Notes under the pieces: generated by a model | The model's input: only the letters and a program-made list of their open reading frames with translations | Databases searched by the model: none | What the model was told of the DNA's origin: nothing | Assembly (NCBI RefSeq): GCF_001612985.1 | Contig: NZ_BDBM01000007.1 | Coordinates: 124,001 to 188,000, forward strand | Source: Nocardia gamkensis NBRC 108242 | GTDB lineage: Bacteria > Actinomycetota > Actinomycetes > Mycobacteriales > Mycobacteriaceae | DNA length: 64,000 nt | Direction of reading: 5' to 3' | Program-made: the position numbers and the translations under genes | Shown here: positions 31,083 through 40,305 of the stretch, one piece after another | How the letters are laid out: each line of letters begins with the position of its first letter | Numbering within the stretch: position 1 is the first letter of the stretch

Positions 31083-32381
31083 TCAGCCGACCGGCCCGAG
31101 CACCCGGTCGAGGTAGGGATTGGCGAAACGCCCCTTCGGGTCGAAGCGCCGCCGCACCTCGGCGAACCGATCCCAGTCGGGATAGCGGTCCCGCAGGGTC
31201 GCCGCGGTCTGGAAGTGGCGTTTGCCCCAGTGCGGGCGGCCCTGGTAGCGGTCGAACACCGCTTCGCAGGCGCGGAAGTACGGCTCGAAGTCCATGCCCC
31301 GGTATTGGTGCACCGCGATGTAGCAGGTGTCGCGGCCGCCCGCCGGGGACAGGAACGCGTCGTCGGGTGCGACCCACCGCACCTCGATGGGCATCGGGGT
31401 GTCGAAACGAGTGGTCAGTTCCTTGATCTCGCGGATCGCGTCGACGGAATGCGCGCGCGGGATGGCGTACTCCATCTCGGTGAAGCGGATCAGGCGGGGC
31501 GAGGCGAACACCCGGTAGGAGCGGTCCACCTGACGCCGGTAGCTACCCGCGTAGGCGGCGCTGCGCTGGATGAAGGGGACCAGGCGCGGTTGCGTGCGGC
31601 TCAGTCTGCACAGCGCGTCGAACAGGTGATTGGACATCAGGATGTCGGCGAACCAGTCCACCGCTTTGGGGCGCGGCTGCTCGGGTAGGGTCACGCGGTT
31701 GTTGCGCTTGGTCATGGCCACCGGACTGTGCGCGAACATGTAGAACTCGAAATGGTCGTTGCCGTCGACGAACGAATCCAGGTCCGCGAGCACCTCCTCC
31801 ACCGGGATCGGCCGTTCGACGCCCTCCAGCACGAACGACGGCGCCATCCGCAGGGTCACGGCGGTGACGACACCCAGCGCTCCGATGCCGACCCGCGCCG
31901 CCCGCCAGCCGTCGGGATCGGTGTGCTCGTTCAGTTCCACCCGGGTGCCGTCCGCCTGCATCAGTTCCAGCGAATGCACCGCGGCGGAGAGGTTCTGCAA
32001 GGTGGCGCCGGTGCCGTGGGTGGCGGTGGCGATGGCGCCCGCGATGGTCTGCACATCGATGTCGCCCAGGTTCGGGAAGGCGAGGCCGTGCTCGTGCAGG
32101 GCGGTGCTGGCCGTGTTCAGGCTGATGCCCGCCTCCACCCGCACCAGGCCGCTCGCCCGGTCGACATCGAGGACGCGGTTCAGCTTCGCCAGGTTCAGCA
32201 GCGTGCCGTCGGTCAGGACGGCGTCGGTGAACGAATGACCGGTGCCTGCGACGCGCACGGTCCGGCCGGCGGCTTCGGCGTCGGCGAGCAGGCCGGCCAC
32301 TTCCTCGACGGAGCGCGGCATGGCGATGATCGCGGGCGCGCACTGTTGGTCGCCAGCCCAGTTCACCCACGAATTGGTCAT
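31083..32381 (-). CDS. FAD-linked sugar-lactone oxidase/dehydrogenase (gulonolactone type)
   Basis: The 432-residue protein has an N-terminal FAD-binding PCMH domain (about 12-180: VRVAGTGHSFTDAVLTDGTL, ATATHGTGATLQNLS). It is followed by an ALO-type C-terminal domain ending PHWGKRHFQTAATL and KGRFANPYLDRVL. This is the layout of D-arabinono- and L-gulono-1,4-lactone dehydrogenases, to which the mycobacterial enzyme also belongs. Oxidation of a sugar lactone with FAD is the expected reaction. It lies between the sirtuin remnant and a TetR gene. Confidence 0.9.
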   Translation of the reverse strand: MTNSWVNWAGDQQCAPAIIAMPRSVEEVAGLLADAEAAGRTVRVAGTGHSFTDAVLTDGTLLNLAKLNRVLDVDRASGLVRVEAGISLNTASTALHEHGLAFPNLGDIDVQTIAGAIATATHGTGATLQNLSAAVHSLELMQADGTRVELNEHTDPDGWRAARVGIGALGVVTAVTLRMAPSFVLEGVERPIPVEEVLADLDSFVDGNDHFEFYMFAHSPVAMTKRNNRVTLPEQPRPKAVDWFADILMSNHLFDALCRLSRTQPRLVPFIQRSAAYAGSYRRQVDRSYRVFASPRLIRFTEMEYAIPRAHSVDAIREIKELTTRFDTPMPIEVRWVAPDDAFLSPAGGRDTCYIAVHQYRGMDFEPYFRACEAVFDRYQGRPHWGKRHFQTAATLRDRYPDWDRFAEVRRRFDPKGRFANPYLDRVLGPVG

Positions 32382-32435
32382 GTGACCAACTTTACGGGAG
32401 TGAACGTGACGCGCGCTACTTACCGTGCGATTTCG

Positions 32436-33116
32436 CTACCGCTTGCGCCAGCCGCAGGTCAGATGCTGTTTGGCGTGCTCGACCTCGGCGTCGGTCAGCG
32501 GGGGGACGTCGAGATGCCTGCGCGGCGTGCCGTCGCTCCGCAGGCCGTTCAACATGATGGCCATATAGCGCTGCCAGACATCGGGATTGACCGGCTTGGC
32601 GAACTCGGCGAGCCCGTCGACCATGTGCACGAGCGCGAAGAAGTCCGAGGGCTCGATGCCGTCGGCGAGCACGCCCGCGTCGCGCGCGCGAGCGCAGATG
32701 GCGGTCACGGTGGGCTTGATGCGATCGCGCACGACCGCGAACCGGTCGGTCTCGTCGTCCTCGAGTTCGAGCATGACCTCGCTGAAGCCTCGGTTGATGG
32801 CCATGTGTCTGCACGCGTACTCGAAGAATTCGACCAGCCCGAACCAGGGGTCGGGATGTCGGTAGGCGGCGTCGGCCGCGTCGGCGAAATCGTTCAGGTT
32901 CTGGTCGAAGACCTCGACGATCAGTTCCTTCTTGTTCGCGAAGCGGCGGTAGACCGTACCGACACCCACGCCCGCGCGTTCGGCCACGTCGTCGAGCGTG
33001 ATCTCGAGTCCGTGGTCGGCGAACAATTCCCGCGCCGCGGCGATGATGCGCTGCTGGTTGCGTGCGGCATCGGCCCGCAGGCGCCGGGGTGGAGAGGCGA
33101 CCGTGGCGTGATTCAC
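32436..33116 (-). CDS. TetR-family regulator of the adjacent efflux pump
   Basis: The 226-residue protein has an N-terminal HTH at about 18-65: RIIAAARELFADHGLEITLD and GVGVGTVYRRFANKKELIVE. The remaining helices form the ligand domain. It is transcribed divergently from the DHA2 transporter gene at 33234, and two identical-spacing inverted repeats fill the gap. It most likely represses both genes until a toxic compound binds. Confidence 0.93.
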   Translation of the reverse strand: MNHATVASPPRRLRADAARNQQRIIAAARELFADHGLEITLDDVAERAGVGVGTVYRRFANKKELIVEVFDQNLNDFADAADAAYRHPDPWFGLVEFFEYACRHMAINRGFSEVMLELEDDETDRFAVVRDRIKPTVTAICARARDAGVLADGIEPSDFFALVHMVDGLAEFAKPVNPDVWQRYMAIMLNGLRSDGTPRRHLDVPPLTDAEVEHAKQHLTCGWRKR

Positions 33117-33146
33117 ACCGTCATTCTATCAACATCGGGGATTAAC

Positions 33147-33206
33147 CGGAGGCCTTGTCTCCGTTATCGTGATAACTTCTTCAGATAAGCGGAGGGGTTA
33201 CCTCCG
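33147..33206. promoter_or_regulatory. Paired CGGAG-N7-CTCCG operators
   Basis: CGGAG (33147-33151) and CTCCG (33159-33163) flank seven bases; CGGAG (33190-33194) and CTCCG (33202-33206) repeat the same spacing 43 bp later. A GTTATC-GT-GATAAC palindrome (33163-33176) lies between them. This fills the region between tetR and the transporter gene. Confidence 0.75.
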
Positions 33207-33233
33207 GATCAAGCTTCGAGCCAAAGGGGACAG

Positions 33234-34733
33234 ATGACTACCGCCATCGACCGTGGGGCCCCCGCCCCCGAGCAGACGGGAAGCGAGCGGCGCGGCTCGC
33301 ATGCCCTGCGCTGGTGGGTGCTCGCCGTCCTCGGTGTCGCCCAGCTGATGGTCGTGCTCGACGCGACCGTGGTGAACATCGCGCTGCCCGCCGCGCAGGC
33401 GGATCTCGGCTTCAGCGACGGCGACCGCTCCTGGGTGGTCACCGGCTACGCGCTGGCGTTCGGCAGCCTGCTGCTGCTCGGCGGACGCCTCAGCGACCTG
33501 TTCGGCAGGCGCAACACCTTCATCATCGGCCTGGTCGGCTTCGCGGTCGCCTCCGCCATCGGTGGCGCGGCCACCAGCTTCGAGATGCTGGTCGCCGCCC
33601 GGGTCGGACAGGGTGTCTTCGGCGCGCTGCTGGCGCCCGCCGCTCTCTCGCTGCTCACGGTGACCTTCACCGAGCCGTCCGAGCGGGCGAAGGCGTTCGG
33701 CATCTTCGGCGCCGTCGCGGGCACCGGCGGCGCGATCGGGCTGCTGCTCGGCGGCGCGCTCACCGAATGGGCCTCGTGGCGCTGGGTGATGTTCGTCAAC
33801 CTCGCCTTCGCGGCCGTCGCTCTGGTCGGCGCGGTGCTGCTGCTGGCCAAGCACGCGAGCACCGAGCGTCCCAAGCTCGACATCCCCGGCACGCTCGTGG
33901 TCACCGCCGGTCTGTTCGGCATCGTCTACGGGTTCTCGCACGCGGAGTCGGACGGGTGGACCAACGGCGTCACCCTCGCGTTCCTGCTCGGCGGCGCGGC
34001 GCTGATCGCGGTGTTCGCCTGGCTCGAGACCCGGGTCGCGCACCCGCTGCTTCCGATGCGGATCGTGCTCGACCGGATGCGCGGCACCTCCTACCTGACG
34101 GTGTTCGTCCTGGGCATCGGGATGTTCGCGATCTTCCTGTTCCTCACCTACTACATGCAGCTCACCCTGGGCTACTCGCCGATCATGACCGGCGTCGCGT
34201 TCCTGCCGATGGTCGCCGCCATGGTGGTCTCCTCGACCACCGCGCCGTCGCTGCTGCTGCCGAAGCTCGGCCCGAAGATCGTGGTCAGCGGCGGCTTCCT
34301 GATCGCGGCGGCGGGCATGGCCTGGCTGACCCGGATCGGCTTGGACACCGGCTACGCCAGCCACATCCTGCCCGCCCTGATCCTGCTCGGTCTCGGCCTC
34401 GGCGGCGCGATGTCGACCGCCTTCCAGGGCGCCACCTCGGGCGTGCAGCACGAGGACGCGGGTGTGGCCTCGGCCATGATCAACACCAGCCAGCAGGTCG
34501 GCGGCTCGATCGGCACGGCGTTGCTGAGCACGATCGCGGCGTCCGCGGCCACCGACTACCTGTCCACCCGCACGCCCGATCCGCTGTCCATCGCCCAGTC
34601 CGCGATCGAGAGCTACACCACCAGTTTCTGGTGGGCCACGGCGATCTTCGTGGCGGGCGGCATCCTCACCGCGGTGCTGATGCCGAGCACGGTGCCGGTG
34701 CCCGCCGAGGGAGAACCGGTACTCGCGCACTGA
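33234..34733 (+). CDS. DHA2-family (EmrB/QacA-type) MFS drug exporter
   Basis: The 499-residue protein has fourteen predicted helices. Diagnostic phrases are LMVVLDATVVNIALPAAQAD (motif D1), LLLGGRLSDLFGRRNTFIIG (motif A) and GQGVFGALLAPAALSLL (motif B) then GTGGAIGLLLGGALTEWASW (motif C). Motif C is specific for antiporters. It should pump lipophilic compounds out in exchange for protons. The divergent TetR gene and the paired operators show substrate-induced control. Confidence 0.95.
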   Translation: MTTAIDRGAPAPEQTGSERRGSHALRWWVLAVLGVAQLMVVLDATVVNIALPAAQADLGFSDGDRSWVVTGYALAFGSLLLLGGRLSDLFGRRNTFIIGLVGFAVASAIGGAATSFEMLVAARVGQGVFGALLAPAALSLLTVTFTEPSERAKAFGIFGAVAGTGGAIGLLLGGALTEWASWRWVMFVNLAFAAVALVGAVLLLAKHASTERPKLDIPGTLVVTAGLFGIVYGFSHAESDGWTNGVTLAFLLGGAALIAVFAWLETRVAHPLLPMRIVLDRMRGTSYLTVFVLGIGMFAIFLFLTYYMQLTLGYSPIMTGVAFLPMVAAMVVSSTTAPSLLLPKLGPKIVVSGGFLIAAAGMAWLTRIGLDTGYASHILPALILLGLGLGGAMSTAFQGATSGVQHEDAGVASAMINTSQQVGGSIGTALLSTIAASAATDYLSTRTPDPLSIAQSAIESYTTSFWWATAIFVAGGILTAVLMPSTVPVPAEGEPVLAH

Positions 34734-35417
34734 TCCGGTTCGGTATCGGACGGCCGCCGCTCCCGCGACCTCGTCGCAGGGGCGGCGGCCGTCGTCGTCG
34801 AACCGCACGGCGCGCGATCCGCTTCGTCGGTGAGCGCGGCGAGATGCACGCGGCGTACCCCGGCCGAATCTGTGCTCCGCGATTGCCAATCGGCCGCTCC
34901 CGGCGTGCGAGTGCCGTGTCGAGGATGAACCTCTCCGTCCGCTGCCGCCGTCCGAATCAGGGTTGTCCGCGGTGCCGCTCGGCGTCGCGCGGACCCGCGC
35001 CGCCCGTCCGCCGCGCAAGCAAAGTGCTCCAGAATCACCGTTATCGGTGCAAAATACAAGGTGAGTAGATGCGGCGGGCTGTGCCGTGAGCGGTCCCTTT
35101 TCCGACCTGCGCGGTAAATATCATGCGATGCTTTGCGCATCGGAATCCGCGAGGGTTCCGGCCGCTCATGCGTGGGTAGCCAAGAGACTGCTGCGCACCC
35201 TTCTCGGCATCGGCGCACCCGGCGGTCGCACCACCCTCTCCACCCCACCCGCGGGGTTCGTAGACTCCTCGGACCGGGCGCGGCACTCCCCGCGCTCGGC
35301 CGCCTCGGGGAGTGGCGGTGGTGCGGCCGGGACGGCGGAGCCCGGCGGGCATGGCACGGTGGTTACCTGGTTCGGCTCGGCGATCGACGGGAACGGCACG
35401 ACGGAAGGGGGCAGGCA
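34734..35417. other. 684-bp gap without recognised gene
   Basis: Apart from the terminator hairpin at 34749-34793 I see no RNA gene, repeat or convincing coding frame. A 111-codon frame at 35086-35421 has proline/glycine-rich, low-complexity translation and no ribosome site. Confidence 0.4.
34749..34793 (+). terminator. 12-bp GC-rich hairpin after the efflux gene
   Basis: GACGGCCGCCGC (34749-34760) pairs perfectly with GCGGCGGCCGTC (34782-34793); an inner GCGAC/GTCGC pair extends it. It begins 16 bp after the stop codon and has no T run, like many actinobacterial terminators. Confidence 0.55.
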
Positions 35418-35780
35418 ATGAGTGGTTCGCAAACGGGCGCGGCCACGGCGGGACGATGGCGGCCCGCCGCACGGCTCACCGTGCTGCTCGACGAGGACGA
35501 CAAGTGGCGGCACACGCCCCTGTATCACGAGATCGTGCGCCGGGCCAGAGATACCGGTCTGGCGGGGGCCAGCGTGTGGCGTGGCATCGAGGGCTACGGT
35601 GCGTCCTCGCACGTGCACACCACCCGGATCCTCGACGTCGCCGACCACCTTCCGTTATTGCTGATGCTGGTCGACGAGCCGGGTCGCCTGCGCGCCTTCG
35701 TCGAGCGGAATGCCGAGCTGTTCGCTTCGGTCAACGTCACCTTGGTACCGGTGGACCAGTGGCAGGAAGGTGAGCGATGA
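35418..35780 (+). CDS. DUF190 (PII-like) protein
   Basis: About 120 residues from ATG 35418 (GGGGCAGGC upstream). The fold is a PII-like ferredoxin fold: ARLTVLLDEDDKWRHTPLYH, EIVRRARDTGLAGASVWRGI, EGYGASSHVHTTRILDVADH and LPLLLMLVDEP. DUF190 genes usually neighbour CrcB/Fluc fluoride channel genes and are thought to regulate them. No crcB is found within this window on either side, so this copy is detached. Its stop overlaps a doubtful small frame by ATGA. Confidence 0.88.
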   Translation: MSGSQTGAATAGRWRPAARLTVLLDEDDKWRHTPLYHEIVRRARDTGLAGASVWRGIEGYGASSHVHTTRILDVADHLPLLLMLVDEPGRLRAFVERNAELFASVNVTLVPVDQWQEGER

Positions 35781-36064
35781 CCAGACGCGGCAGGCCCGCC
35801 GGATCCGCCGTAGCCCCTGTGGCCACAGCGGGTTTCACCTCGCCGCCGCTGTCACACGCGGCGGCCGTTACCATTGTCGGTTCGGCGCGGCTCGGCGATC
35901 TGAGCGGCGCGTCGGCGGGCCATCGGCCGCTCGCCGCCGCGGAAGCAGGCTTCCGCACCGTGCCGAGCACGTTCAACATGTACGGCTACGAGAGGTTCCG
36001 GCGGGTGGCCGACGTGAACGACGTGGCCGTGGGGTCGGCGGTGGTCGGGCGGTCGTGGACATGA
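35777..36064 (+). CDS. Doubtful small frame after DUF190 gene
   Basis: A 95-codon frame starts in an ATGA overlap with the DUF190 gene, which is the only argument for it. The translation (ATAGFTSPPLSHAAAVTIVG and so on) has no recognised domain and no clear hydrophobic segment. A longer pgm frame runs through the same DNA in another phase without coding signal. It may not be a gene. Confidence 0.2.
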   Translation: MTRRGRPAGSAVAPVATAGFTSPPLSHAAAVTIVGSARLGDLSGASAGHRPLAAAEAGFRTVPSTFNMYGYERFRRVADVNDVAVGSAVVGRSWT

Positions 36065-36111
36065 TCCTCATGACGAGCCGGGCGCAGCCGATACGGAAGG
36101 GAGACCCGAGC

Positions 36112-37755
36112 ATGGCCCACGATCGAGCCGGGCGTTCCGCACGTCCTACCGATCTGGAAGACATCGCGCACCTGGTGACGGCGTACTACAGCCGTGTTCC
36201 GGACGCGGCGGATCCGGCCCAGCGGGTGGCGTTCGGAACGTCGGGACATCGCGGCTCCAGCCTGGACGGCGCCTTCAACGAGGCGCACATCCTGGCGATC
36301 ACGCAGTCGATCGTGGAGTACCGCGCCACCCGGGGCATCACCGGCCCGGTCTATCTCGCCAGGGATACCCACGCCTTGTCCGAGCCCGCCTGGACCACCG
36401 CGCTCGAGGTGCTCGCCGCCAACGACGTCACCGCGGTGATCGATGCGCGCGATCGCTACACCCCTACGCCCGCGCTGAGTCACGCTGTGCTGCGCCACAA
36501 TCGGGGCGGCGCCAAGCATCAGGCCGACGGCATCGTGGTCACCCCCTCGCACAACCCGCCTCGCGACGGCGGCTTCAAATACAACCCGCCGCACGGCGGC
36601 CCGGCGGACAACACGGCCACCGACGCCATCGCCGCGCGCGCGAACGAGCTGCTGCGCGACGGGCTCACCGGGGTCAAGCGCACCACGTTGCAGCGCGCGC
36701 TGGCCGACGGCGTGGAACGCTACGACTACCTCGACAATTACATCGACGACCTGCCCAACGTGCTGAATCTGGACGCGATCCGCGGCGCGGGCATCCGGCT
36801 CGGCGCCGACCCGATGGGCGGCGCCAGCGTCGACTACTGGGAGGAGATCGGCCAGCGCTACGATCTCGAGCTCGAGGTGGTCAATCCGTTCGTGGATCCC
36901 ACCTGGCGGTTCATGACCCTCGACAGCGACGGCAAGATCCGGATGGACCCGTCCTCCCGCTACGCGATGGCCTCGCTGATCGGGATCAAGGACGACTACG
37001 ACATCTCCACCGGCAACGACGCCGATGCCGACCGGCACGGCATCGTCACGCCCGACGGCGGGTTGATGAATCCGAACCACTTCCTCGCGGTGGCCATCGA
37101 ATACCTGGTCGCCAACCGGATGGGGTGGGATGCGCTGACCAAGATCGGCAAGACCGCGGTGACCTCGTCGATGATCGACCGGGTCGTCTCCGTGCTCGGG
37201 CGCGACGTGCACGAGGTGCCCGTCGGATTCAAGTTCTTCGTTCCCGGATTGTTCAGCGGCAGCCTGGCATTCGGCGGGGAGGAGAGCGCGGGCGCGTCGT
37301 TCCTGCGGATGGACGGCACGGTCTGGACCACCGACAAGGACGGCATCCTGCTCGCGCTGCTGGCCGGCGAGATCGCCGCGGTCACCGGCCAGAGCCCGTC
37401 GGCGCGCTACGTCGAACTCGAACGCCGCTACGGCAGCCCCGCCTACGCGCGGATCGACGCACCCGCCACCGTGGAACAGAAAGAGCTGCTCGCGAAGTTG
37501 ACTCCGGACATGATCACGACGAAGGAGATCGCCGGGGAGCCCGTCACCGCCGTGCTCACCAGGGCGCGGGGCAACGGCGCGCCACTGGGCGGCCTGAAGG
37601 TGACCACCGAGAACGCGTGGTTCGCCGCGCGCCCCTCCGGCACCGAGGACAAGTACAAGATCTACGCGGAGTCGTTCCACGGACCCGAGCACCTCGCCGA
37701 GGTGCAGACGGCCGCGGAGGAATTGGTGGGGCAGGCGCTGTCCGGTGACCGGTAG
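36112..37755 (+). CDS. pgm: Phosphoglucomutase (alpha-D-glucose phosphate-specific)
   Basis: 547 residues from ATG 36112 with AAGGGAGA upstream. It interconverts glucose 1-phosphate and glucose 6-phosphate. The phosphoserine loop is VVTPSHNPPRDGGFKYN, the metal loop GNDADADRHGIVTP, the sugar-binding loop GGEESAGASFLRMDG, and the C-terminal phosphate-binding site is ARPSGTEDKYKIYAE. All four domains of the alpha-phosphohexomutase family are present, and length is normal for the bacterial Pgm subgroup. It overlaps the MFS gene by 11 bp, so the two are co-transcribed. Confidence 0.97.
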   Translation: MAHDRAGRSARPTDLEDIAHLVTAYYSRVPDAADPAQRVAFGTSGHRGSSLDGAFNEAHILAITQSIVEYRATRGITGPVYLARDTHALSEPAWTTALEVLAANDVTAVIDARDRYTPTPALSHAVLRHNRGGAKHQADGIVVTPSHNPPRDGGFKYNPPHGGPADNTATDAIAARANELLRDGLTGVKRTTLQRALADGVERYDYLDNYIDDLPNVLNLDAIRGAGIRLGADPMGGASVDYWEEIGQRYDLELEVVNPFVDPTWRFMTLDSDGKIRMDPSSRYAMASLIGIKDDYDISTGNDADADRHGIVTPDGGLMNPNHFLAVAIEYLVANRMGWDALTKIGKTAVTSSMIDRVVSVLGRDVHEVPVGFKFFVPGLFSGSLAFGGEESAGASFLRMDGTVWTTDKDGILLALLAGEIAAVTGQSPSARYVELERRYGSPAYARIDAPATVEQKELLAKLTPDMITTKEIAGEPVTAVLTRARGNGAPLGGLKVTTENAWFAARPSGTEDKYKIYAESFHGPEHLAEVQTAAEELVGQALSGDR

Positions 37756-39346
37756 ATCCAAGCCCCTGCCCAGCGAGATCTGGGTGCTGGTCGGGGGCGC
37801 GTTCGTCATCGCCATCGGGTTCGGCCTGGTGGCCCCGGTGCTGCCGCAGTTCGCGCGCGGATTCGGCGTCGGCGTGGCGGCCGCCTCGGCCATCGTCTCC
37901 GCGTTCGCGCTGATGCGGTTGCTGTTCGCACCCGTGAGCGGGCGGCTGGTGCAGCGGCTGGGGGAGCGCTCGGTCTACCTCGGCGGGCTGCTGATCGTCG
38001 CGGCGTCCACCGGCGCGAGCGCCCTGGCCCAGAGCTATTGGCAGCTGATGGTGCTGCGATCGCTCGGCGGCATCGGCTCGACCATGTTCACCGTGTCGTC
38101 GCTGGCGCTGGTCATCCGGATGTCGCCGCCCGAACAGCGCGGCCGGGTCTCGGGACTGTGGTCGACCAGCTTCCTGGTCGGCTCGGTGAGCGGGCCGCTG
38201 GTGGGCGGCGGGTTGTCCGGGCTCGGGCTGCGCTGGCCGTTCGTCATCTACGCTGTCGCGTTGTTCGTCGTCAGCGTCGTGGTGTACTTCAGCCTGCGCA
38301 ATTCGGAGTTGGCCGCGCCGGAGCCGGTCGGCGGCGCCCGCATGATGTCCTTCCGCGAGGGCTGGGCGCGGCCGGAGTACCGGGCGGTGCTGCTGTCGAA
38401 CTTCGCCAACGGAGCCGCCGTGTTCGGTGTCCGGATGGCTCTGGTGCCGCTGCTCGTCGTCGAGGTGTTGCACCAAGCGCCGGGTATGGCCGGAGTCGCG
38501 TTGACGGTGTTCGCCGCGGGCAACGCCACGGTGCTGTTCGCCGCGGGGCGGCTGTCCGATCGGTGGGGACGGAAACCGTTCGTGATCAGCGGCTCGCTGG
38601 TGTGCGCGGTCGGCACGGCGGGGCTCGGCGTGGCCACCGACCTTCCCTGGCTGCTCGCCACCTCGTTCCTGGCGGGGGTCGGTTCCGGCATGTTCACCCC
38701 CACCCAGCAGGCGGCCGTCGCCGACATCATCGGCCCCAAGGCGCGCGGCGGGCCGGTGCTGGCCGGTTTCCAGATGGCCGCCGACCTCGGCACCGTCATC
38801 GGGCCGGTCGCCGTCGGAGCCCTGGCCCAGCAGGTGTCCTACGGTCTCGCGCTCGGCGTGACCGGCGCCCTGCTCGCGGTTGCGGCGCTCGTCTGGACGG
38901 TCGTGCCCGAGCCGCTGCGGCGGGGAGTTCCCGCTCACCCGGAGATGCCGTCCGAACGCTCCGCAGGAGCGGACGACGCCGAGGGTCGATCGGCGCGGAT
39001 CGACCGTGCGCTGAACGAAGTGTCCGGCGCGCCCGTCGCCGACAGTCCGGTGCCCGTGGTGGCCGAGACTATGAGGGTTCCGGGAGAGGGTTCGGCGGAT
39101 CCGCAAATCGTGGTTGACCGGCGGGAGTCGGTGACGGATGGTGTCCCGACGGTGGCGGAGTCCGACGGACCGGCGGGCTGTCCCCCGGCCGGCGATCGCC
39201 ACGGTGCGGCATCCGACGCCAGACCGGTGCGGACCGCGCCGGGCACCGCGGTCGTCGACTCGAACGAGGCTGAGTATCCGCCGGGACGCCCGATGTCTCG
39301 CGGCAAACGTCGGCGACCGGAGCGGCGTGCCCGTCGCAAGCGCTGA
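37745..39346 (+). CDS. MFS transporter with long disordered C-terminal tail
   Basis: The 533-residue protein starts at GTG 37745 inside the end of pgm. Twelve helices occupy about 10-395, with motif A variants GRLVQRLGERSVYLGG and GRLSDRWGRKPFVISG, so this is a DHA1-type major facilitator. After the last helix comes a hydrophilic tail of about 135 residues rich in Pro, Ser, Glu and Asp, ending in an Arg/Lys-rich stretch (RGKRRRPERRARRKR). The substrate is unknown. Co-transcription with pgm hints at a sugar-related metabolite but proves nothing. Confidence 0.9.
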   Translation: MTGRSKPLPSEIWVLVGGAFVIAIGFGLVAPVLPQFARGFGVGVAAASAIVSAFALMRLLFAPVSGRLVQRLGERSVYLGGLLIVAASTGASALAQSYWQLMVLRSLGGIGSTMFTVSSLALVIRMSPPEQRGRVSGLWSTSFLVGSVSGPLVGGGLSGLGLRWPFVIYAVALFVVSVVVYFSLRNSELAAPEPVGGARMMSFREGWARPEYRAVLLSNFANGAAVFGVRMALVPLLVVEVLHQAPGMAGVALTVFAAGNATVLFAAGRLSDRWGRKPFVISGSLVCAVGTAGLGVATDLPWLLATSFLAGVGSGMFTPTQQAAVADIIGPKARGGPVLAGFQMAADLGTVIGPVAVGALAQQVSYGLALGVTGALLAVAALVWTVVPEPLRRGVPAHPEMPSERSAGADDAEGRSARIDRALNEVSGAPVADSPVPVVAETMRVPGEGSADPQIVVDRRESVTDGVPTVAESDGPAGCPPAGDRHGAASDARPVRTAPGTAVVDSNEAEYPPGRPMSRGKRRRPERRARRKR

Positions 39347-39567
39347 GCACTGTAGTCCGGACGGGCGGTGCTACGGGCCGGGTGCCGCCGGGGCGTAGCG
39401 CGAGGTAATCAGCGGCGGGGTCCGTCCGCGCGTCGCGGAGCCCGCGGACAGAACCGTTGGGTGGCCCGGGCGGGGGACTTGCCCGTGGGCTCCGATCAGT
39501 GTGCGCGCGGCCGTCGGATCGGTGGCCCGGCGGCGGGAACGGCGGTTCGTTGCGGCAAAGTGTCAAT

Positions 39568-40305
39568 GTGAGCGAATCGCGTTCGAACTACACTCCACGG
39601 CCGATGTCCAGTGCGACCACCTACGCGCTCGGTGCGGTCGCTCTCGTGCTGATCGTGCTCATCGTCATCGCGGCGATCCGCTGGGGGCGCGACGACGCGA
39701 CTGTCCGCAACGACGGCTACGGTTCGGTGCGGGACCCTGCGGTGCACTCGATGCTCGAGCAGAACGGTTCGATCCTGCTCGGCCGCCCGGACGCGAAGAA
39801 GACCATCGACATCTTCGAGGACCCGCTGTGCCCCGGCTGCGGCAGCCTGGAGCGCATCTACGGCCAAGAGATCGCGCAGCAGATCGATGCGGGCGCGCTG
39901 GCCGTGCGCTATCGCCTGGTGAACTTCCTCGACGGCCGCTCCCGGAGCAAGGACTACTCGACGCGCGCCGTCGCCGCGAACCAGTGTGTGGCCGAAGCGG
40001 GTTCGGGGCCGGTCTACTCCAAGTTCCACACCGAACTGTTCACCACGAAGCGTCCCAGCGAAGGCGGCGCCGACCTGAGCAACGAGGAACTCGCCGCGAT
40101 CGCGGGCGACGCCGGAGCCGCCGAGCCCGTGCGGCAATGCATCGCGACCGGTGCCAAGCTCGACTCCGCGCGCAGCACCGCGATGGCGCAGACCGCGGCC
40201 CTCGGCGAAGCGCTGGGCGGCTCCGCGGCCACCCCCGCGGTGTTCGACGGCACGAGGAAGGTCGACACCAACGACGAGAACTGGGTGGTTTCGCTCGCCG
40301 GTTGA
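39568..40305 (+). CDS. Membrane-anchored DsbA-like thioredoxin-fold protein
   Basis: About 245 residues from GTG 39568. An N-terminal hydrophobic helix (YALGAVALVLIVLIVIAAIR) anchors an extracytoplasmic domain with the redox motif CPGC in IFEDPLCPGCGSLERIYG. It continues as the DsbA-like helical insertion (ELFTTKRPSEGGADLSNEEL) and ends with the cis-proline strand SAATPAVFDGTRK. A second pair of cysteines (ANQCVAEA, VRQCIATG) is probably a structural disulfide. It likely helps disulfide formation in secreted proteins. Confidence 0.88.
   Translation: MSESRSNYTPRPMSSATTYALGAVALVLIVLIVIAAIRWGRDDATVRNDGYGSVRDPAVHSMLEQNGSILLGRPDAKKTIDIFEDPLCPGCGSLERIYGQEIAQQIDAGALAVRYRLVNFLDGRSRSKDYSTRAVAANQCVAEAGSGPVYSKFHTELFTTKRPSEGGADLSNEELAAIAGDAGAAEPVRQCIATGAKLDSARSTAMAQTAALGEALGGSAATPAVFDGTRKVDTNDENWVVSLAG

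Noticed and set aside
33198..35018. 606-codon open frame on the minus strand
   Set aside because: Antisense to the DHA2 transporter; the translation is Arg/Gly/Asp-rich without any domain, a typical shadow in GC-rich DNA.
35086..35421. Possible 111-residue protein before the DUF190 gene
   Set aside because: Gly/Pro-rich low-complexity translation, no ribosome site, no homology pattern.
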